Assembly: GCA_043228905.1 (NCBI GenBank)
Contig: JBHGNT010000022.1
Coordinates: forward strand, 3,224,001-3,288,000
Direction: 5' to 3'
From: Azolla caroliniana
Lineage: Eukaryota; Polypodiophyta
DNA length: 64,000 bases
Of the stretch, positions 42,397-53,744 are shown piece by piece. Numbering within the stretch: position 1 is the stretch's first letter; every line of letters starts with the position of its first letter. Under the pieces are notes generated by a model. The model ran no database searches. It was not told the origin of the DNA and worked only from the letters and a program-made list of their open reading frames with translations. The translations under genes and the position numbers were made by a program.

Positions 42397-45300
42397 CCGT
42401 TACGTTAAGGTTCTGGTCCGAAGGGGCGTGCGTTCCAATCCCACTCTCATCATCGATGTAAAATGAACATGCTTCGTTATGGGGACGGGTTGATTAGGAA
42501 ACACGATAGGCAGATGAGGTGGCCAAGTTGGCCTCAAGCGCTAGAATAAGGTTATAGTCTGAAAGGGCATGGGTTCAAATCCCACTCTCATCATCGATGT
42601 AAAATGAACATGCTTCGTTCTGGTGACGGTTTTATTAGGGTACACGATAGGGCGATGAGGTGGCCGAGTTGGTATAAGGCGCTAGATTAAGGTTCTAGTC
42701 CAAAAACGCGTTGGTTCAAATCCCACTCTCATCATCGATGTAAAATGAACATGCTCCGTTATGGGGACGGGTTGATTAGGTGGATGAGGTGGCCGAGTTG
42801 GCCTCAAGCGCTAGAATAAGGTTATAGTCTGAAAGGGCATGGGTTCAAATCCCACTCTCATCATCGATGTAAATTGAAAATGCTTCGCTTTGGTTCTAGA
42901 CCGAAAGGGGGTGGGTTCAAATACCACTCTCATCATTGATGTAAAATGAACATGGTTCGTTTTGGCGACGGGTTGATTTGGCAACAAGATAAGAGGATGA
43001 GGTGGCCGAGTTGGTGTAAGGCGCTAGATTAAGGTTCTATTGCGAAAGGGGGTGGGTTCAAATCACACTGTCATCATCGATGAAAAATGAACATGGGTCG
43101 TTTTCGCGATGAGTTTATTAGGCAACACGATAAGCGGATGAGGTGGCAAACTTGGTCAACGGCGCTTGATTAAGTTTCTAGTCCGAAAGGGCGTGGGTTC
43201 AAATCCCACTCTCATCATCGATGTAAAATGAACATGCTTCATTTTGGCGATGAGTTGATTAGGAAACAAGATAAGTTGATGAGGTTGGCTAGTTAGTCTA
43301 AGGTGCTAAATTAAGGTTCTAGTCTAAAAGGGCGTGGGTTCAAATCCCACTCTCATGATCGATGTAAAATGAACATGCTTCGTTTTTGTGATGGGTTGAT
43401 TAGGCAACATGATAACCAGATGAGGTGGTCAAAGGCGCTAGATTAAGGTTCTAGTCCGAAAGGGTGTTGGTTCATATCCCACTCTCATCATCGATGTAAA
43501 ATGAACATGTTTCATTTTGGTGACAAGGTTATTAGACAACATGATAAGCGGATGAGTTGGCCGAGTGGGACTAAGGCGCTAGATTAAGGTTCTAGTACGA
43601 AAGAGCGTGGGTTCAAATCCCACTCTCATCATCGATGTAAAATGAACATGCTTCGTTTTTTGTGATGGGTTTATTAGGCAACACGATAAGTGGATTAGAT
43701 GGCCGAGTGGGACTAAGGCGCTAGATTAAGATTCTAGTACGAAAGAGCGTGGGTTCAAATCCCACTCTCATCATCGATGTAAAATGAACATGCTTCGTTT
43801 TTGTGCTCGGTTGATTAGGTAACACGATACGCGGATGACGTGGCCGAATTGGTCTATTGTGCTTGATAAAGGTGCTAGCCGAAAGGGCGTGGGTTCAAAT
43901 CCCATTCTCATCATCCATGTAAAATGAACATGCTTCGTTTTGGCGACGAGTTTATTCGGAAACACGATAAGTGGATGAGGTGGCCAACTTGGTCAAAGGC
44001 GCTAGACTAAGTTTCTAGTTCAAAAGGGTGTGGGTTCAGATCCCGCTCTCATCATCGATGTAAAATGAGCATGCATTGTTTTGGCGATGGGTTGATTAGG
44101 CAACATGATAAGGGGATGCGGTGGCCGAGTTGGTCTCAGGAGCTAGAATAAGGTTCTAGTCTGAAAGGGCGTGGGTGCAAATCCCACACTCATCCTCGAT
44201 GTAAAATGAACATGCTCCGTTTTGGTGACGGGTTTATTAGGGAACGCGATAAGCAGATGAGGTGACTGAGTTGGTATAAGTCGTTTGATTAATGTTCTAG
44301 TCCGAAAACGCGTTGGTTCAAATCCCACTCTCATCATCGATGTAAAATGAACATGCTTCGTTATGAGAACGAGTTTATTAGGGAACACGATAAGCGGATG
44401 AGGTGGCCGAGTCATCATTGATGTAAAATGAACATGCTTCGTTATGGGGACGAGTTGATTAGGGAACACGAGGCGGAGTTGGGCTTAGGCCCTAGAATAA
44501 GGTTCTAGTCCTAAAGGGTGTGGGTTTAAATTCCAGTCTCATAATCGATGTAAAATGAAAATGCTTCGTTTTGGTTCTAGTCCGGAAGGGGGTGGGTTCA
44601 AATCCCACTCTCATCATCGATGTAAAGTAAACATGGTTCGTTTTGGTGACGGGTTGATTTGACAACACGATAAGAGGATGAGGTGGTCGAGTTGGTGTAA
44701 GGCGCTACATTAAGGTTCTAGTGCGAAAGGGGGTGGGTTCAAATCGCATTGTCATCATCGATGTAAAATGAACATGGATCGTTTTGGCGACGAGTTTATT
44801 AGGAAACACGATAAGCGGATAAGGTGGCCGACTTGGTCAAACGTGCTAGATTAATTTTCTAGTCCGAAAGGGCGTGGGTTCAAATCCCACTCTCATCATC
44901 GATGTAAAATAAACATGCTTCGGTTTGGTGACGAGTTGATTAGACAACACGATAAGCAAATGAAGTAGCCGAGGTGGTCTAAGGTTCTAGATTAAGGTTC
45001 TAGTCCGAACGGGTGTGCGTTCAAATCCCACTCTCATCATCAATGTAAAATGAACATGCTTCGTTTAGGTTACGAGCTGATATCAGAAACAGAAGTGGAT
45101 GAGCTAGCCGAGGTTGTCTAAGGCGCTAGATTAAGGTTCTAGTCCGAAAGGGCATGTGTTCAGATTAAGATTCTAGTCTGGCCGATCTCTGGATCGATGT
45201 TAAATGAACATGTGTTGTTTAGGCCCCGAGTTGATTAAGCAACACGATAAGTGGATGAGGTGGCTGAGTTGGTTTAAGGTTCTAGTCCGAAAGGGCGTGG

Positions 45301-45660
45301 GTTCAAATCCCATTCTCATCATCTATGTAAAATGAACATGTAACATTTAGGTTACGAGCTGATATCCTAAATGAAAGTGGATGAGATGGCCGAGTTGGTC
45401 TAAGGCACTGGATTAAGGTTCTAGTGTGAAAGGGTGTGCATTCAGATTAAGGTTCTAGTCTGAATGGGCATGGGTTCATATCTTGATCTCATCATCGATG
45501 TTAAATGAACATGTGTCGTTTAGGCAACGAGTTGATTAAGCAACCCGATAATTGGATGAGGTGGCTGAGTTGGTTTAAGGTGTTAGGTTAAGGTTCTAGT
45601 TCGAAAGTGTGTGGGTTCAAACCCCACGCTCATCATCAATGTAAAATGAACATGTAACGC
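42397..45660 (+). repeat. tRNA-Leu satellite, block 5 (~23 units)
   Basis: Resumes with CCGTTACGTTAAGG, the rest of the unit interrupted by F. Near-identical units at about 42510 and 42785 (GGCCTCAAGCGCTAGAATAAGGTTATAG), and again near 43560 and 43695, show local higher-order duplication. From about 45050 to 45660 the units are irregular: GAGCTGATATCC spacers and partial anticodon-arm duplications. The block ends in spacer AACATGTAACG at the transposon copy. Confidence 0.92.
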
Positions 45661-45914
45661 AGAATATGTTAGATGCTTGGGGAAATATTGTATCTATCGA
45701 GACATTTTAAATCGAAGGTATTTTTTATGCAAGACTAGATGATTATGATTATGTGTATAGGCTATTAGGTGACAAACCAGTGGCGTACATGTACTCTCAT
45801 TTGGTCAAGTGCATCAATGTCCCAATGTCGCAATATAATAGTTGCTCAGGTTTATACATAGTTAGTGATAATGCGTATGAATGTATTTACAAATCTATGC
45901 CATGGAATTTGTAG
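45661..45914 (+). pseudogene. Transposase 3' end, second copy
   Basis: Reads MLDAWGNIV, a stop, then EGIFYARLDDYDYVYRLL and YSHLVKCINVP to the TAG at 45912-45914. It is homologous to 22288-22541 and truncated on its 5' side by satellite. Confidence 0.65.
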
Positions 45915-46199
45915 AGCTACAAGTAGCAATTACCAGTTGTCTTCTAAAACAAACAAAGCACATGTATTGCAAATAAACAGTTTAATGAACCTGTTTGGGA
46001 GTTTGTTTTTTGATATACAGTGTACTTTTTGTGCTTCTTTCTCAATAAAATCCTGTGTTTTTTTTATATACAGTCTTCTTTCTGTACTTCTTTCTATTCT
46101 TCTTTCTTAAAAACTAGTTTTTAATAATATCGTTTAGGGTTCTTCTTTCTGAGATACAGATTTACTCAAGTGAACCATGTAAAAGTTAAAATAGTTTGC

Positions 46200-47084
46200 A
46201 TAAAAGATATGCATACCGAGCTCAGTATGGAGTCCACAACGATGCAATTGGTTGGCAGCTCAATGTTTTCACCAATTGTGTTCAGGCATTTCCTCGAGTA
46301 GAATGAGACAGCATATGTGAATGTTGAAGTAATGCCGGAAATGTTATGTATCCAAAATCAATGTATTGTCGGCATTATAATTTGGCCAAGTGGCCCAAAA
46401 ATTAGAAAGTCTTTTGAATCTTGCAACATCCTTCTGCTCACAATTCTCTCGTGTCCACTGACCCTTGAAATGTTGTCACCACTTCGGGAAGAATTTTTCT
46501 ACACACTTCCACACATCTATACATGGTTTTTCACTCCAAATAAACAAATCAAAGTATTGCACAACCCACTCTAGAAATTGATTTGCATCCCTCCTTGGTG
46601 TCATATATCGCACACTCATCAAAACTTTATCAAGCTCCAAGATCAAGGCTCTTCTTTCGACTTCTAATGGTTTAGGTTTCCATTCCTGTAACTGAGCCTC
46701 TATTACACCAATTACTGGTAGCACACGATCAATTTCAATCAACTCAGGTTCTATCGGCACAATTGGTGTCCTTTTCCTCTTCAAACCCATGGTCGACTGT
46801 GTTGGGCCTGGCTTCACATTCTGGTGCTCTTGTATTGTCGACTTAGTCATTAGCTCGATGCATGTAGATACTGATCTGGTCGATATCAACCCATTGGTAT
46901 CACATGCTGCATCAACTTGCGTGACCAGATCATTTGTGTCAGTTGCTACATCTACTTTCAAGATGTGGCCCTCGAAACACGCAGCAACATCAACAATTTC
47001 CACACTGCCATCAGCCTTAGGAGCAATAGATTCAAACCCTTTAGAGTCTGCAACATCAGAAAACACCAACATATTCACACTCAC
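46200..47084 (-). pseudogene. Second transposon gene, 3' part with segment missing in copy 1
   Basis: The minus-strand frame 47084-46476 encodes about 200 aa: an acidic Val/Asp-rich start (VDVAACFEGHILKVDVATDTND), a basic GLKRKRTPIVPIEPELIEIDRV, then RRDANQFLEWVVQYFDLFIWSEKP and WKCVEKFFPKW. After a stop the homology to 22889-23285 continues to about 46200. In copy 1 the part 46620-47090 has been deleted. Copia C sits immediately upstream at 47101, cutting it from the acidic segment at 52036-52518. Confidence 0.5.
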
Positions 47085-47100
47085 AAAGTAACTAACAGTC

Positions 47101-47723
47101 TGTTGGGATTACGGTCCCTTCGGATGGGATGGTCGGATATCGGAGATGAATGCCGACAAGCCCGGTTTCGGTTTCGGATCCGGATGACGAAGACCCCGGT
47201 TTCGGTACCGGATGACGAATGTACCCGGAGAGCGATCCGGATGCAGGGACATATCCGTGAATATGTTCGCTATGGGCCCCTGAGGCTACAGTTGTAAATA
47301 GCCCAAAGTCATATAAGTATAAATATGACTTAGGGCAAACAGTTTTGTTGTTGCTTCTCATTTTTCTGTTATTCCACTCAAGAGGAGTGAAGTGTAAGCA
47401 GCCGTGAGAGAGAGAGAGAGAGAGATAGAGCGCGAGAGAGGAAGAGGTAGACGCCTCTGTGTATTTCCGCCGCCTGTGGCGAGGACAGCGAGCTCAAGGT
47501 CGTCGCCTTGCAGCTCGCCATTGTATACTTCTCTGTATAGTGTTGGGTTGGAGTCTTGTACTCCCGTGGTTTTTTCCCGTCTGGGTTTTCCACGTTAATC
47601 CCTGTGTACTCGCGTTTTTCTTTTTTTTGTTTTTCGTGTGGTTCCTATTTTCTGCTGCATTGATCCGCGATTACTCGGTTGTGGCCGAGTGAAGAAGGTG
47701 AATCGAAGCGTTGATTCTCAACA
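47101..47723 (+). repeat. 5' LTR of Copia C
   Basis: 623 bp. It has GC-rich CCGGTTTCGG repeats, a TATA-like TATAAATATGAC near 47322 and a (GA)n run at about 47405-47424. Confidence 0.96.
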
Positions 47724-47726
47724 AAC

Positions 47727-47739
47727 TGGTATCAGAGCG
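47727..47739 (+). other. Primer-binding site of Copia C
   Basis: TGGTATCAGAGCG, three bases after the LTR, complementary to initiator tRNA-Met. Confidence 0.9.
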
Positions 47740-47752
47740 ACTGTTGCAGAAA

Positions 47753-50700
47753 ATGGAAGGCGGCGGCAGCGGGCAGCCGGGGATGATGGTGCTGAATGCA
47801 CAGAATTACGCCGACTGGAAGATCAAGATGGAGGATCTTCTGATTGTTCGGGACCTGTACGAACCGATTGACAGGTCGGAAATACCGAAGGGGGTACTTG
47901 AGTCGGAGTGGAAGCTCCTGAACCGGAAAGCCGTAGCGACGATCCGACAATATGTCGATGTAAGCATCCTACAACATGTGGCGAACGACACCAACGCATA
48001 TGAGATGTGGAAGAAGCTGTCGGGCCTCTACGAGAGGAAGAATGCGTTGAACCGGACCTCCCTGATGAGGAAGATAGTGAACCTCAAGTACCGGGACGGC
48101 GAGAGTATGGTTGAACACGTAAGGACGTTCATGGGATTCGTGAACCAGCTTGCGGCGATTAAGTTCCCGTTGGAGGATGCAATGCAAGCCATCATCCTGA
48201 TGTGTACATTGCCAGAAAGCTGGGAGAACTTGGTGGTGACTCTCAGCACCTCCTGCACCGAAGATAACTTGTCCTTACAAACGGTAAAGACAAGTATTTT
48301 GAATGAAGAAGCGCGTCGGAGAGATAAGGAACCGGCCTCCGCCCCGAAGATGTTGTTTACCGAATCGGATCGGGGAAGACAATGGAACCGGAGTCCGCAA
48401 AGACGGGAGAAGTCGGGGACCCGGTCGCAGTCAAGAGGAAGGCCCACATGCTTCCACTGTGGGAAGCCGGGGCACTTCCGAAAGAATTGTCGGCATTACC
48501 GAAAAGACAATGGAACCGACAACACCGATTCGAAGAAGTCACCGGAGAGAAACGGTGCATACCGGGGAGCCACGGACCGGAATGGTTCGGATCGGCGAGG
48601 ACAGGACCGGAAAGGAACGACGGCACTCGCGGCAAGTGAAGAGGAGATCATGCTCATCACCGAAGAAGGTGAACTAAACATTGCCGGCGATGAGACGACC
48701 TGGGTGGTCGATTCCGGAGCATCGTTCCACCTGACCCCGGAGAGAAGATACTTCTCATCCTACACAGCCGGCGAGCATGGCTGTGTTCGGATGGGAAACG
48801 AAGGTACGTGCCGGATTGCCGGCATAGGAGACGTGTGGTTGACAACCCCGACCGGATGCAAAATGCTGCTGAAGAATGTCCGACACGTTCCGGAGGTCCG
48901 ACTAAACCTGATTTCGGCCGGGAGGCTAGATGATGAAGGCTACACGGGTAGCATCCGGAACGGTGTCATGAAGTTCAGCAAGGGGAGCTTGATAGTGGCT
49001 CGGGCCCGGAAGGTCAACACACTGTACCTGATGAATGCCTGGTTATGTCCTGAAGAGCTGAATGTGGCAGCCGACACTGCCGGTGAGCTGTGGCACAAAA
49101 GACTGTGTCACATGAGTGAGAAGGGGATGAAGAGGCTTGCAGAAGACAACCTTATTCCAGTGAAGCATGTGCACCTGGAGAAGTGCACCGATTGCCTGGC
49201 CGGTAAGCAGAACCGAACCTCCTTCCACTCAAGGCCACCGACGAGACGTAGCGCACCATTGGAGTTGGTGCACACCGACGTGTGTCAGGTAGAAACGAAG
49301 TCACATGGCGGAGCCCAGTACTTCGTAACTTTCATAGATGATCACAGCCGAAGACTGTGGACGGCACCGTTGAAGACAAAGGACCAAGTGTTGTGCGTCT
49401 TCAAAGAACTCCACGCGAGAGTGGAAAGGGAATCCGGCAAGAAGCTGAAAGCGATACGAGCGGATAACGGAGGGGAATACCGGGGGCAGTTCCAGGAGTA
49501 CTGTCGCTCGAAGGGAATCCGGCTCGAGTTTACTGTGCCGAAGACGCCGGAACTGAACGAGCTGGCCGAGAGGATGAACCGGACCATAATGGAGAGGGTT
49601 CGGAGTATGCTGGCGCATGCGAAATTACCCAAGGGGTTTTGGGCTGAGGCAATGTCGACGGCGACATATGTGATAAACCGATCACCCTCAGTACCTTTGG
49701 ACGGAGACACGCCGCAGAGAGTGTGGACCGGTAGGGAAGTATCCTACCGGCATCTGAGGGTGTTCAAGCTGAAACCGGGAGATGCCGGAAACCCCCCGAG
49801 ATACAAAGCCAGGATCGTGGTGAAGGGGTTTCAGCAAAAGAAGGGCGTCGACTTCGACGAGATATTTGCCCCGGTAGTGAAGATGACCTCCATCCGGACG
49901 GTGCTGAGCATAGCGGCAAGCATGGACCTCGAGGTAGAACAGATGGACGTGAAGACGGCATTCCTTCACGGTGACCTCGAAGAAGAGATCTACATGCAGC
50001 AACCGGAAGGATTCGAGAAGGAAGGGAAGGAGCACCTGGTATGCCGGTTGAAGAAGAGCCTTTACGGACTGAAGCAGGCTCCCCGGCAATGGTACCGGAA
50101 GTTCGACTCCTTCATGACCGACGAAGGGTACCTCAAAACGCAGTCCGACCACTGCGTGTTTGTGAAGAAGTTCGAAGGAGGAGACTTTCTAATACTCCTC
50201 CTGTACATGGACGACATGTTGATCGTCGGACGGGACCAGGTCAAGATACGGATGCTGAAGAAGGCTCTTCACCGAACCTTCTCAATGAAGGACCTGGGTC
50301 CGGCGAGGCAAATACTAGGGATGCACATCATCCGGGACCGGAAGAAGAAGCAGTTGTGGCTGTCACAGGAGAAGTACGTGACGAAGGTGCTTCACCGGTT
50401 CAACATGTCGGAAGCAAGACCGGTCGGATCGACCCTCCCGGCAAACTGCAAGCTGTCCAGCAAGCAAAGTCCCAAGACAAAGGCTGAAAAGGAGGATATG
50501 ATGAAAGTGCCGTATGCCTCAGCCGTCGGGAGCTTGATGTACGCCATGGTGTGTACGAGACCGGACATCGGATATGCAGTCGGAGTGGTGAGCCGGTACA
50601 TGAGCAATCCCGGCAAAGAGCATTGGAACGCGGCCAAGTGGATACTCCGATACCTGAAGGGCACGGCAAACGTGTGCCTCCGATTCGGCTCCGGTAAGCC

Positions 50701-51181
50701 CGAACTCGACGGCTTCACCGATTCGGATATGTCGGCTGATGCAGATACCAGCCGGTCCACATCAGGGTATGTGATGACGTATGCAGGGGGAGCTGTTTCA
50801 TGGCAGTCGAGGCTGCAGAAGACGGTTGCGCTGTCAACCACGGAGGCGGAGTACATGGCGGCTGTTGAAGCCGGCAAGGAAATAATATGGATGAAGGACT
50901 TCATTAGAGAGCTCGGTATCCGACAGGAGGAGTACCGACTCTACTGCGACAGTCATAGTGCAATCCACCTTGCGAAGAACGCGGCCTATCACTCCCGGAC
51001 GAAGCACATCCAGCGAAGATATCACTGGATCCGGGAAAGGATAGAAGACAAGGAGTTCGTGCTGACAAAGATCCACACGGACGAGAACGGGTCGGATATG
51101 CTGACCAAGGTCCTCACACCCGACAAGCTGGAAGCATGCCGGAAGAGGATCGGATTGGAGAGACATCCCATGCCGAAGTGA
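47753..51181 (+). CDS. Copia C Gag-Pol polyprotein, 1142 aa, internally deleted
   Basis: The ATG at 47753 is the first after the primer-binding site. Gag runs to residue ~210 and the zinc knuckle CFHCGKPGHFRKNC is near residue 233. Protease VVDSGASFHLTP is near 320, GAG-pre-integrase LWHKRLCHMS near 446, and the integrase core has HTDVC, RADNGGEY and ELAERMNRT (508-610). The frame then jumps from REVSYRHLRVF straight to KLKPGDAGNPPRY, so the integrase C-terminus and the first part of RT are absent. RT resumes with MDVKTAFLHGDL and the active site YMDD near residue 817. RNase H (ALSTTEAEYMAA, HSRTKHIQRRYHWIRE) completes it. No stop interrupts the frame. Confidence 0.93.
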   Translation: MEGGGSGQPGMMVLNAQNYADWKIKMEDLLIVRDLYEPIDRSEIPKGVLESEWKLLNRKAVATIRQYVDVSILQHVANDTNAYEMWKKLSGLYERKNALNRTSLMRKIVNLKYRDGESMVEHVRTFMGFVNQLAAIKFPLEDAMQAIILMCTLPESWENLVVTLSTSCTEDNLSLQTVKTSILNEEARRRDKEPASAPKMLFTESDRGRQWNRSPQRREKSGTRSQSRGRPTCFHCGKPGHFRKNCRHYRKDNGTDNTDSKKSPERNGAYRGATDRNGSDRRGQDRKGTTALAASEEEIMLITEEGELNIAGDETTWVVDSGASFHLTPERRYFSSYTAGEHGCVRMGNEGTCRIAGIGDVWLTTPTGCKMLLKNVRHVPEVRLNLISAGRLDDEGYTGSIRNGVMKFSKGSLIVARARKVNTLYLMNAWLCPEELNVAADTAGELWHKRLCHMSEKGMKRLAEDNLIPVKHVHLEKCTDCLAGKQNRTSFHSRPPTRRSAPLELVHTDVCQVETKSHGGAQYFVTFIDDHSRRLWTAPLKTKDQVLCVFKELHARVERESGKKLKAIRADNGGEYRGQFQEYCRSKGIRLEFTVPKTPELNELAERMNRTIMERVRSMLAHAKLPKGFWAEAMSTATYVINRSPSVPLDGDTPQRVWTGREVSYRHLRVFKLKPGDAGNPPRYKARIVVKGFQQKKGVDFDEIFAPVVKMTSIRTVLSIAASMDLEVEQMDVKTAFLHGDLEEEIYMQQPEGFEKEGKEHLVCRLKKSLYGLKQAPRQWYRKFDSFMTDEGYLKTQSDHCVFVKKFEGGDFLILLLYMDDMLIVGRDQVKIRMLKKALHRTFSMKDLGPARQILGMHIIRDRKKKQLWLSQEKYVTKVLHRFNMSEARPVGSTLPANCKLSSKQSPKTKAEKEDMMKVPYASAVGSLMYAMVCTRPDIGYAVGVVSRYMSNPGKEHWNAAKWILRYLKGTANVCLRFGSGKPELDGFTDSDMSADADTSRSTSGYVMTYAGGAVSWQSRLQKTVALSTTEAEYMAAVEAGKEIIWMKDFIRELGIRQEEYRLYCDSHSAIHLAKNAAYHSRTKHIQRRYHWIRERIEDKEFVLTKIHTDENGSDMLTKVLTPDKLEACRKRIGLERHPMPK

Positions 51182-51191
51182 AGGGGGAGTT
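51181..51191 (+). other. Polypurine tract of Copia C
   Basis: AAGGGGGAGTT between the ORF stop and the 3' LTR, as in Copia B. Confidence 0.85.
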
Positions 51192-51814
51192 TGTTGGGAT
51201 TACGGTCCCTTCGGATGGGATGGTCGGATATCGGAGATGAATGCCGACAAGCCCGGTTTCGGTTTCGGATCCGGATGACGAAGACCCCGGTTTCGGTACC
51301 GGATGACGAATGTACCCGGAGAGCGATCCGGATGCAGGGACATATCCGTGAATATGTTCGCTATGGGCCCCTGAGGCTACAGTTGTAAATAGCCCAAAGT
51401 CATATAAGTATAAATATGACTTAGGGCAAACAGTTTTGTTGTTGCTTCTCATTTTTCTGTTATTCCACTCAAGAGGAGTGAAGTGTAAGCAGCCGTGAGA
51501 GAGAGAGAGAGAGAGATAGAGCGCGAGAGAGGAAGAGGTAGACGCCTCTGTGTATTTCCGCCGCCTGTGGCGAGGACAGCGAGCTCAAGGTCGTCGCCTT
51601 GCAGCTCGCCATTGTATACTTCTCTGTATAGTGTTGGGTTGGAGTCTTGTACTCCCGTGGTTTTTTCCCGTCTGGGTTTTCCACGTTAATCCCTGTGTAC
51701 TCGCGTTTTTCTTTTTTTTGTTTTTCGTGTGGTTCCTATTTTCTGCTGCATTGATCCGCGATTACTCGGTTGTGGCCGAGTGAAGAAGGTGAATCGAAGC
51801 GTTGATTCTCAACA
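51192..51814 (+). repeat. 3' LTR of Copia C
   Basis: 623 bp. No difference from the 5' LTR found by reading. Confidence 0.96.
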
Positions 51815-52035
51815 CAGTCTCACAAAACAACATAATGAACATGAAATATTTTCCATCATAGAACAAAATGAACATTATTACCTTGGAGAAACATCATAGA
51901 GTTCCATTACATAATGTGGATCAAACAACAACCAATCTGAGGTTTTACTTGTCCAAATAAACCATAGTAAAACTTCATAAAACCCTAGGAAAATCGCCAA
52001 CAATCATATCCCACAAATAAGTATTTCGCTCCAAT

Positions 52036-52518
52036 TCAAGAGCCCCTTGACTGAGTAACTGGTCTTATCCCCGATCGTGGCCCCTTCTTCAGCCTTTTTC
52101 TAGCCGGTTGCCCATTTAGCCTTGCTTCTTTGACCCATTGCGCAAGTGTGTCCTCCTCCGACAACCTTTCCATCACCTCAACAACGGCTTGCACATCAAC
52201 CGTGTCTTGCACTAGCTTTTCCAGTACAATGGGATCTGTTTGGACATTATCAGTAGTTGGGCTCAGTGGGGTGGAATCAAGGTTTTGGGATTCGAAGAAA
52301 TTTTGCATCAAGTGTTCAAAAACACTATTGTTGTGAACCTCAGATTTACATGTTGTTTCCAATATTTCATGGCTTTTCACATCGTTGCCTAATTTAGTAC
52401 AATCTTCCAAAAGAATAGGGTGGAGCTGATCTGAAGGAGATGTGATAGCATGACTCTTACTTTCAGCCACGTTGGCAGCTATCTCCTCATCGGTTGCAGC
52501 ATCATCAGCACCTGACAC
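52036..52518 (-). pseudogene. Second transposon gene, acidic segment, copy 2
   Basis: 160 codons, homologous to 23649-24092, with the acidic start (GADDAATDEEIAANVAESK), the helical VLEKLVQDTVDVQAVVEVMERL and a longer basic tail RKRLKKGPRSGIRP. Conservation of the frame in both copies suggests selection before the elements died. The next downstream segment of the gene is beyond Copia C at 47084. Confidence 0.5.
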
Positions 52519-52562
52519 TTCATGCGCCCTCCTTAATCCACAAGATTCTACAACAACATGGT

Positions 52563-52836
52563 CGCTAATTAGCTACTTAACTACATCTTAGCTAACTAGC
52601 TATTCTTCTAGACTATGACAATAGCTAATTAGCTACTTCGCTTAGGTATGGTACTAGCTAATTAGCTACTCTTTGTCAATATGGTAGCAACTAATTAGCT
52701 ATTCTACTAAAGTATGGTAGTAGCTAATTAGCTACTCAGCTAAAGTATGGTACTAGCTAATTAGCCACTATAACCAAAGTATGATAGTAGCTAATTAGCT
52801 ACCACTTAGCTAATTAGCTACTCAGCTAAAGTATGG
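52563..52836. repeat. Palindromic minisatellite left of G
   Basis: TAGCTAATTAGCTA units with AAAGTATGGTAGT and CCACT linkers. It is split from the array at 55880-56760 by insertion of the G cluster. Confidence 0.85.
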
Positions 52837-53714
52837 TGTCGCGAAGTTTCGCGTGCGTGTGTCGCTCGAACAAGACCGTTGGGGCCTTGGACCCGGGAGA
52901 CAAAAGTAGTGAGGAAGTGGGAGATTAAGACAAAGACATGGGGAAATATACAGTAAACAACAATTAGGTTTAATACCACGATTTCGGTGGTTTTCTTTCT
53001 TACATAGAATCAGTTTCATGATTAATAAAAAACGATTATGAATCAAAACGGGTGTTTGTTTTCTTTAGAATTGCTACGCTTTACACCACGATTTTAGTGG
53101 TTTTTACAACGATCAATTATCAAATAATCAAAGCCTAAAATAATCTAGCGAAGGTGAGTCTAGTGGGCTCCAAGCTCGACTACTTCCGACGAAACTCAAA
53201 CCCTAAAATCTCTTGAGTAAGAAGTATAATAGAGGCAAAACTCACAAACCTTAAAATCCTAAGTCCTCTAATATGTTGAGGAGAAAAGAAGAAAAGAAGA
53301 AAGAAGCTCTCAAACACTAACCCTAGAAGGAAAAGATGAAAGAGAAAGGGAGGCTACCAAACCCTAATCCAAGAAGAAGAGGAGAAGATGAAACCCTAGT
53401 GGTACACCCCTACGGCAAAATGGGTGACCCCATAATAAGCCCTATTCCTCCCCTCTTATAGAGGACAGAGGCACCTATATTAACATTACATGCTTTTTCT
53501 TTATTTCCTTTGTAACAAAAAAGGATGGGGAACAAAATACTCCTTGGTTTGCACCAAGAAAGACTTGAACTCTACACCTCTCTCTATATATTTATTAGGC
53601 TTAACCACTAGGATACTATAAATTATCTATTTTATTTTTTTTCATTATACATGACTTTATGAGATGTGTGTGGAACCTCGTTCTTTCTCACACTGAACAC
53701 GCCACACCACAACA
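52837..53714 (-). repeat. LTR-like segment G1
   Basis: About 878 bp, with several AAACCCTAA telobox motifs and, on the minus strand, an A-box-like CCTAGTGGTTAAG and a B-box-like GAGTTCAAGTCTTTC (about 53553-53620). It is followed by CCACCCCCGCCAAACCGCACATCCTCCGG. Confidence 0.6.
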
Positions 53715-53744
53715 TCCACCCCCGCCAAACCGCACATCCTCCGG

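Larger units (their letters stand above)
47101..51814 (+). mobile_element. Copia element C: identical LTRs, one long ORF
   Basis: A 4714-bp Ty1/copia element with two 623-bp LTRs (47101-47723 and 51192-51814) in which I see no difference, TGTTG...CAACA termini and a 5-bp target duplication CAGTC (47096-47100 and 51815-51819). The primer-binding site, polypurine tract and a single uninterrupted ORF are present. It is the youngest insertion in the window. It lacks about 210 codons across the integrase/RT junction that Copia B still has. Confidence 0.96.
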
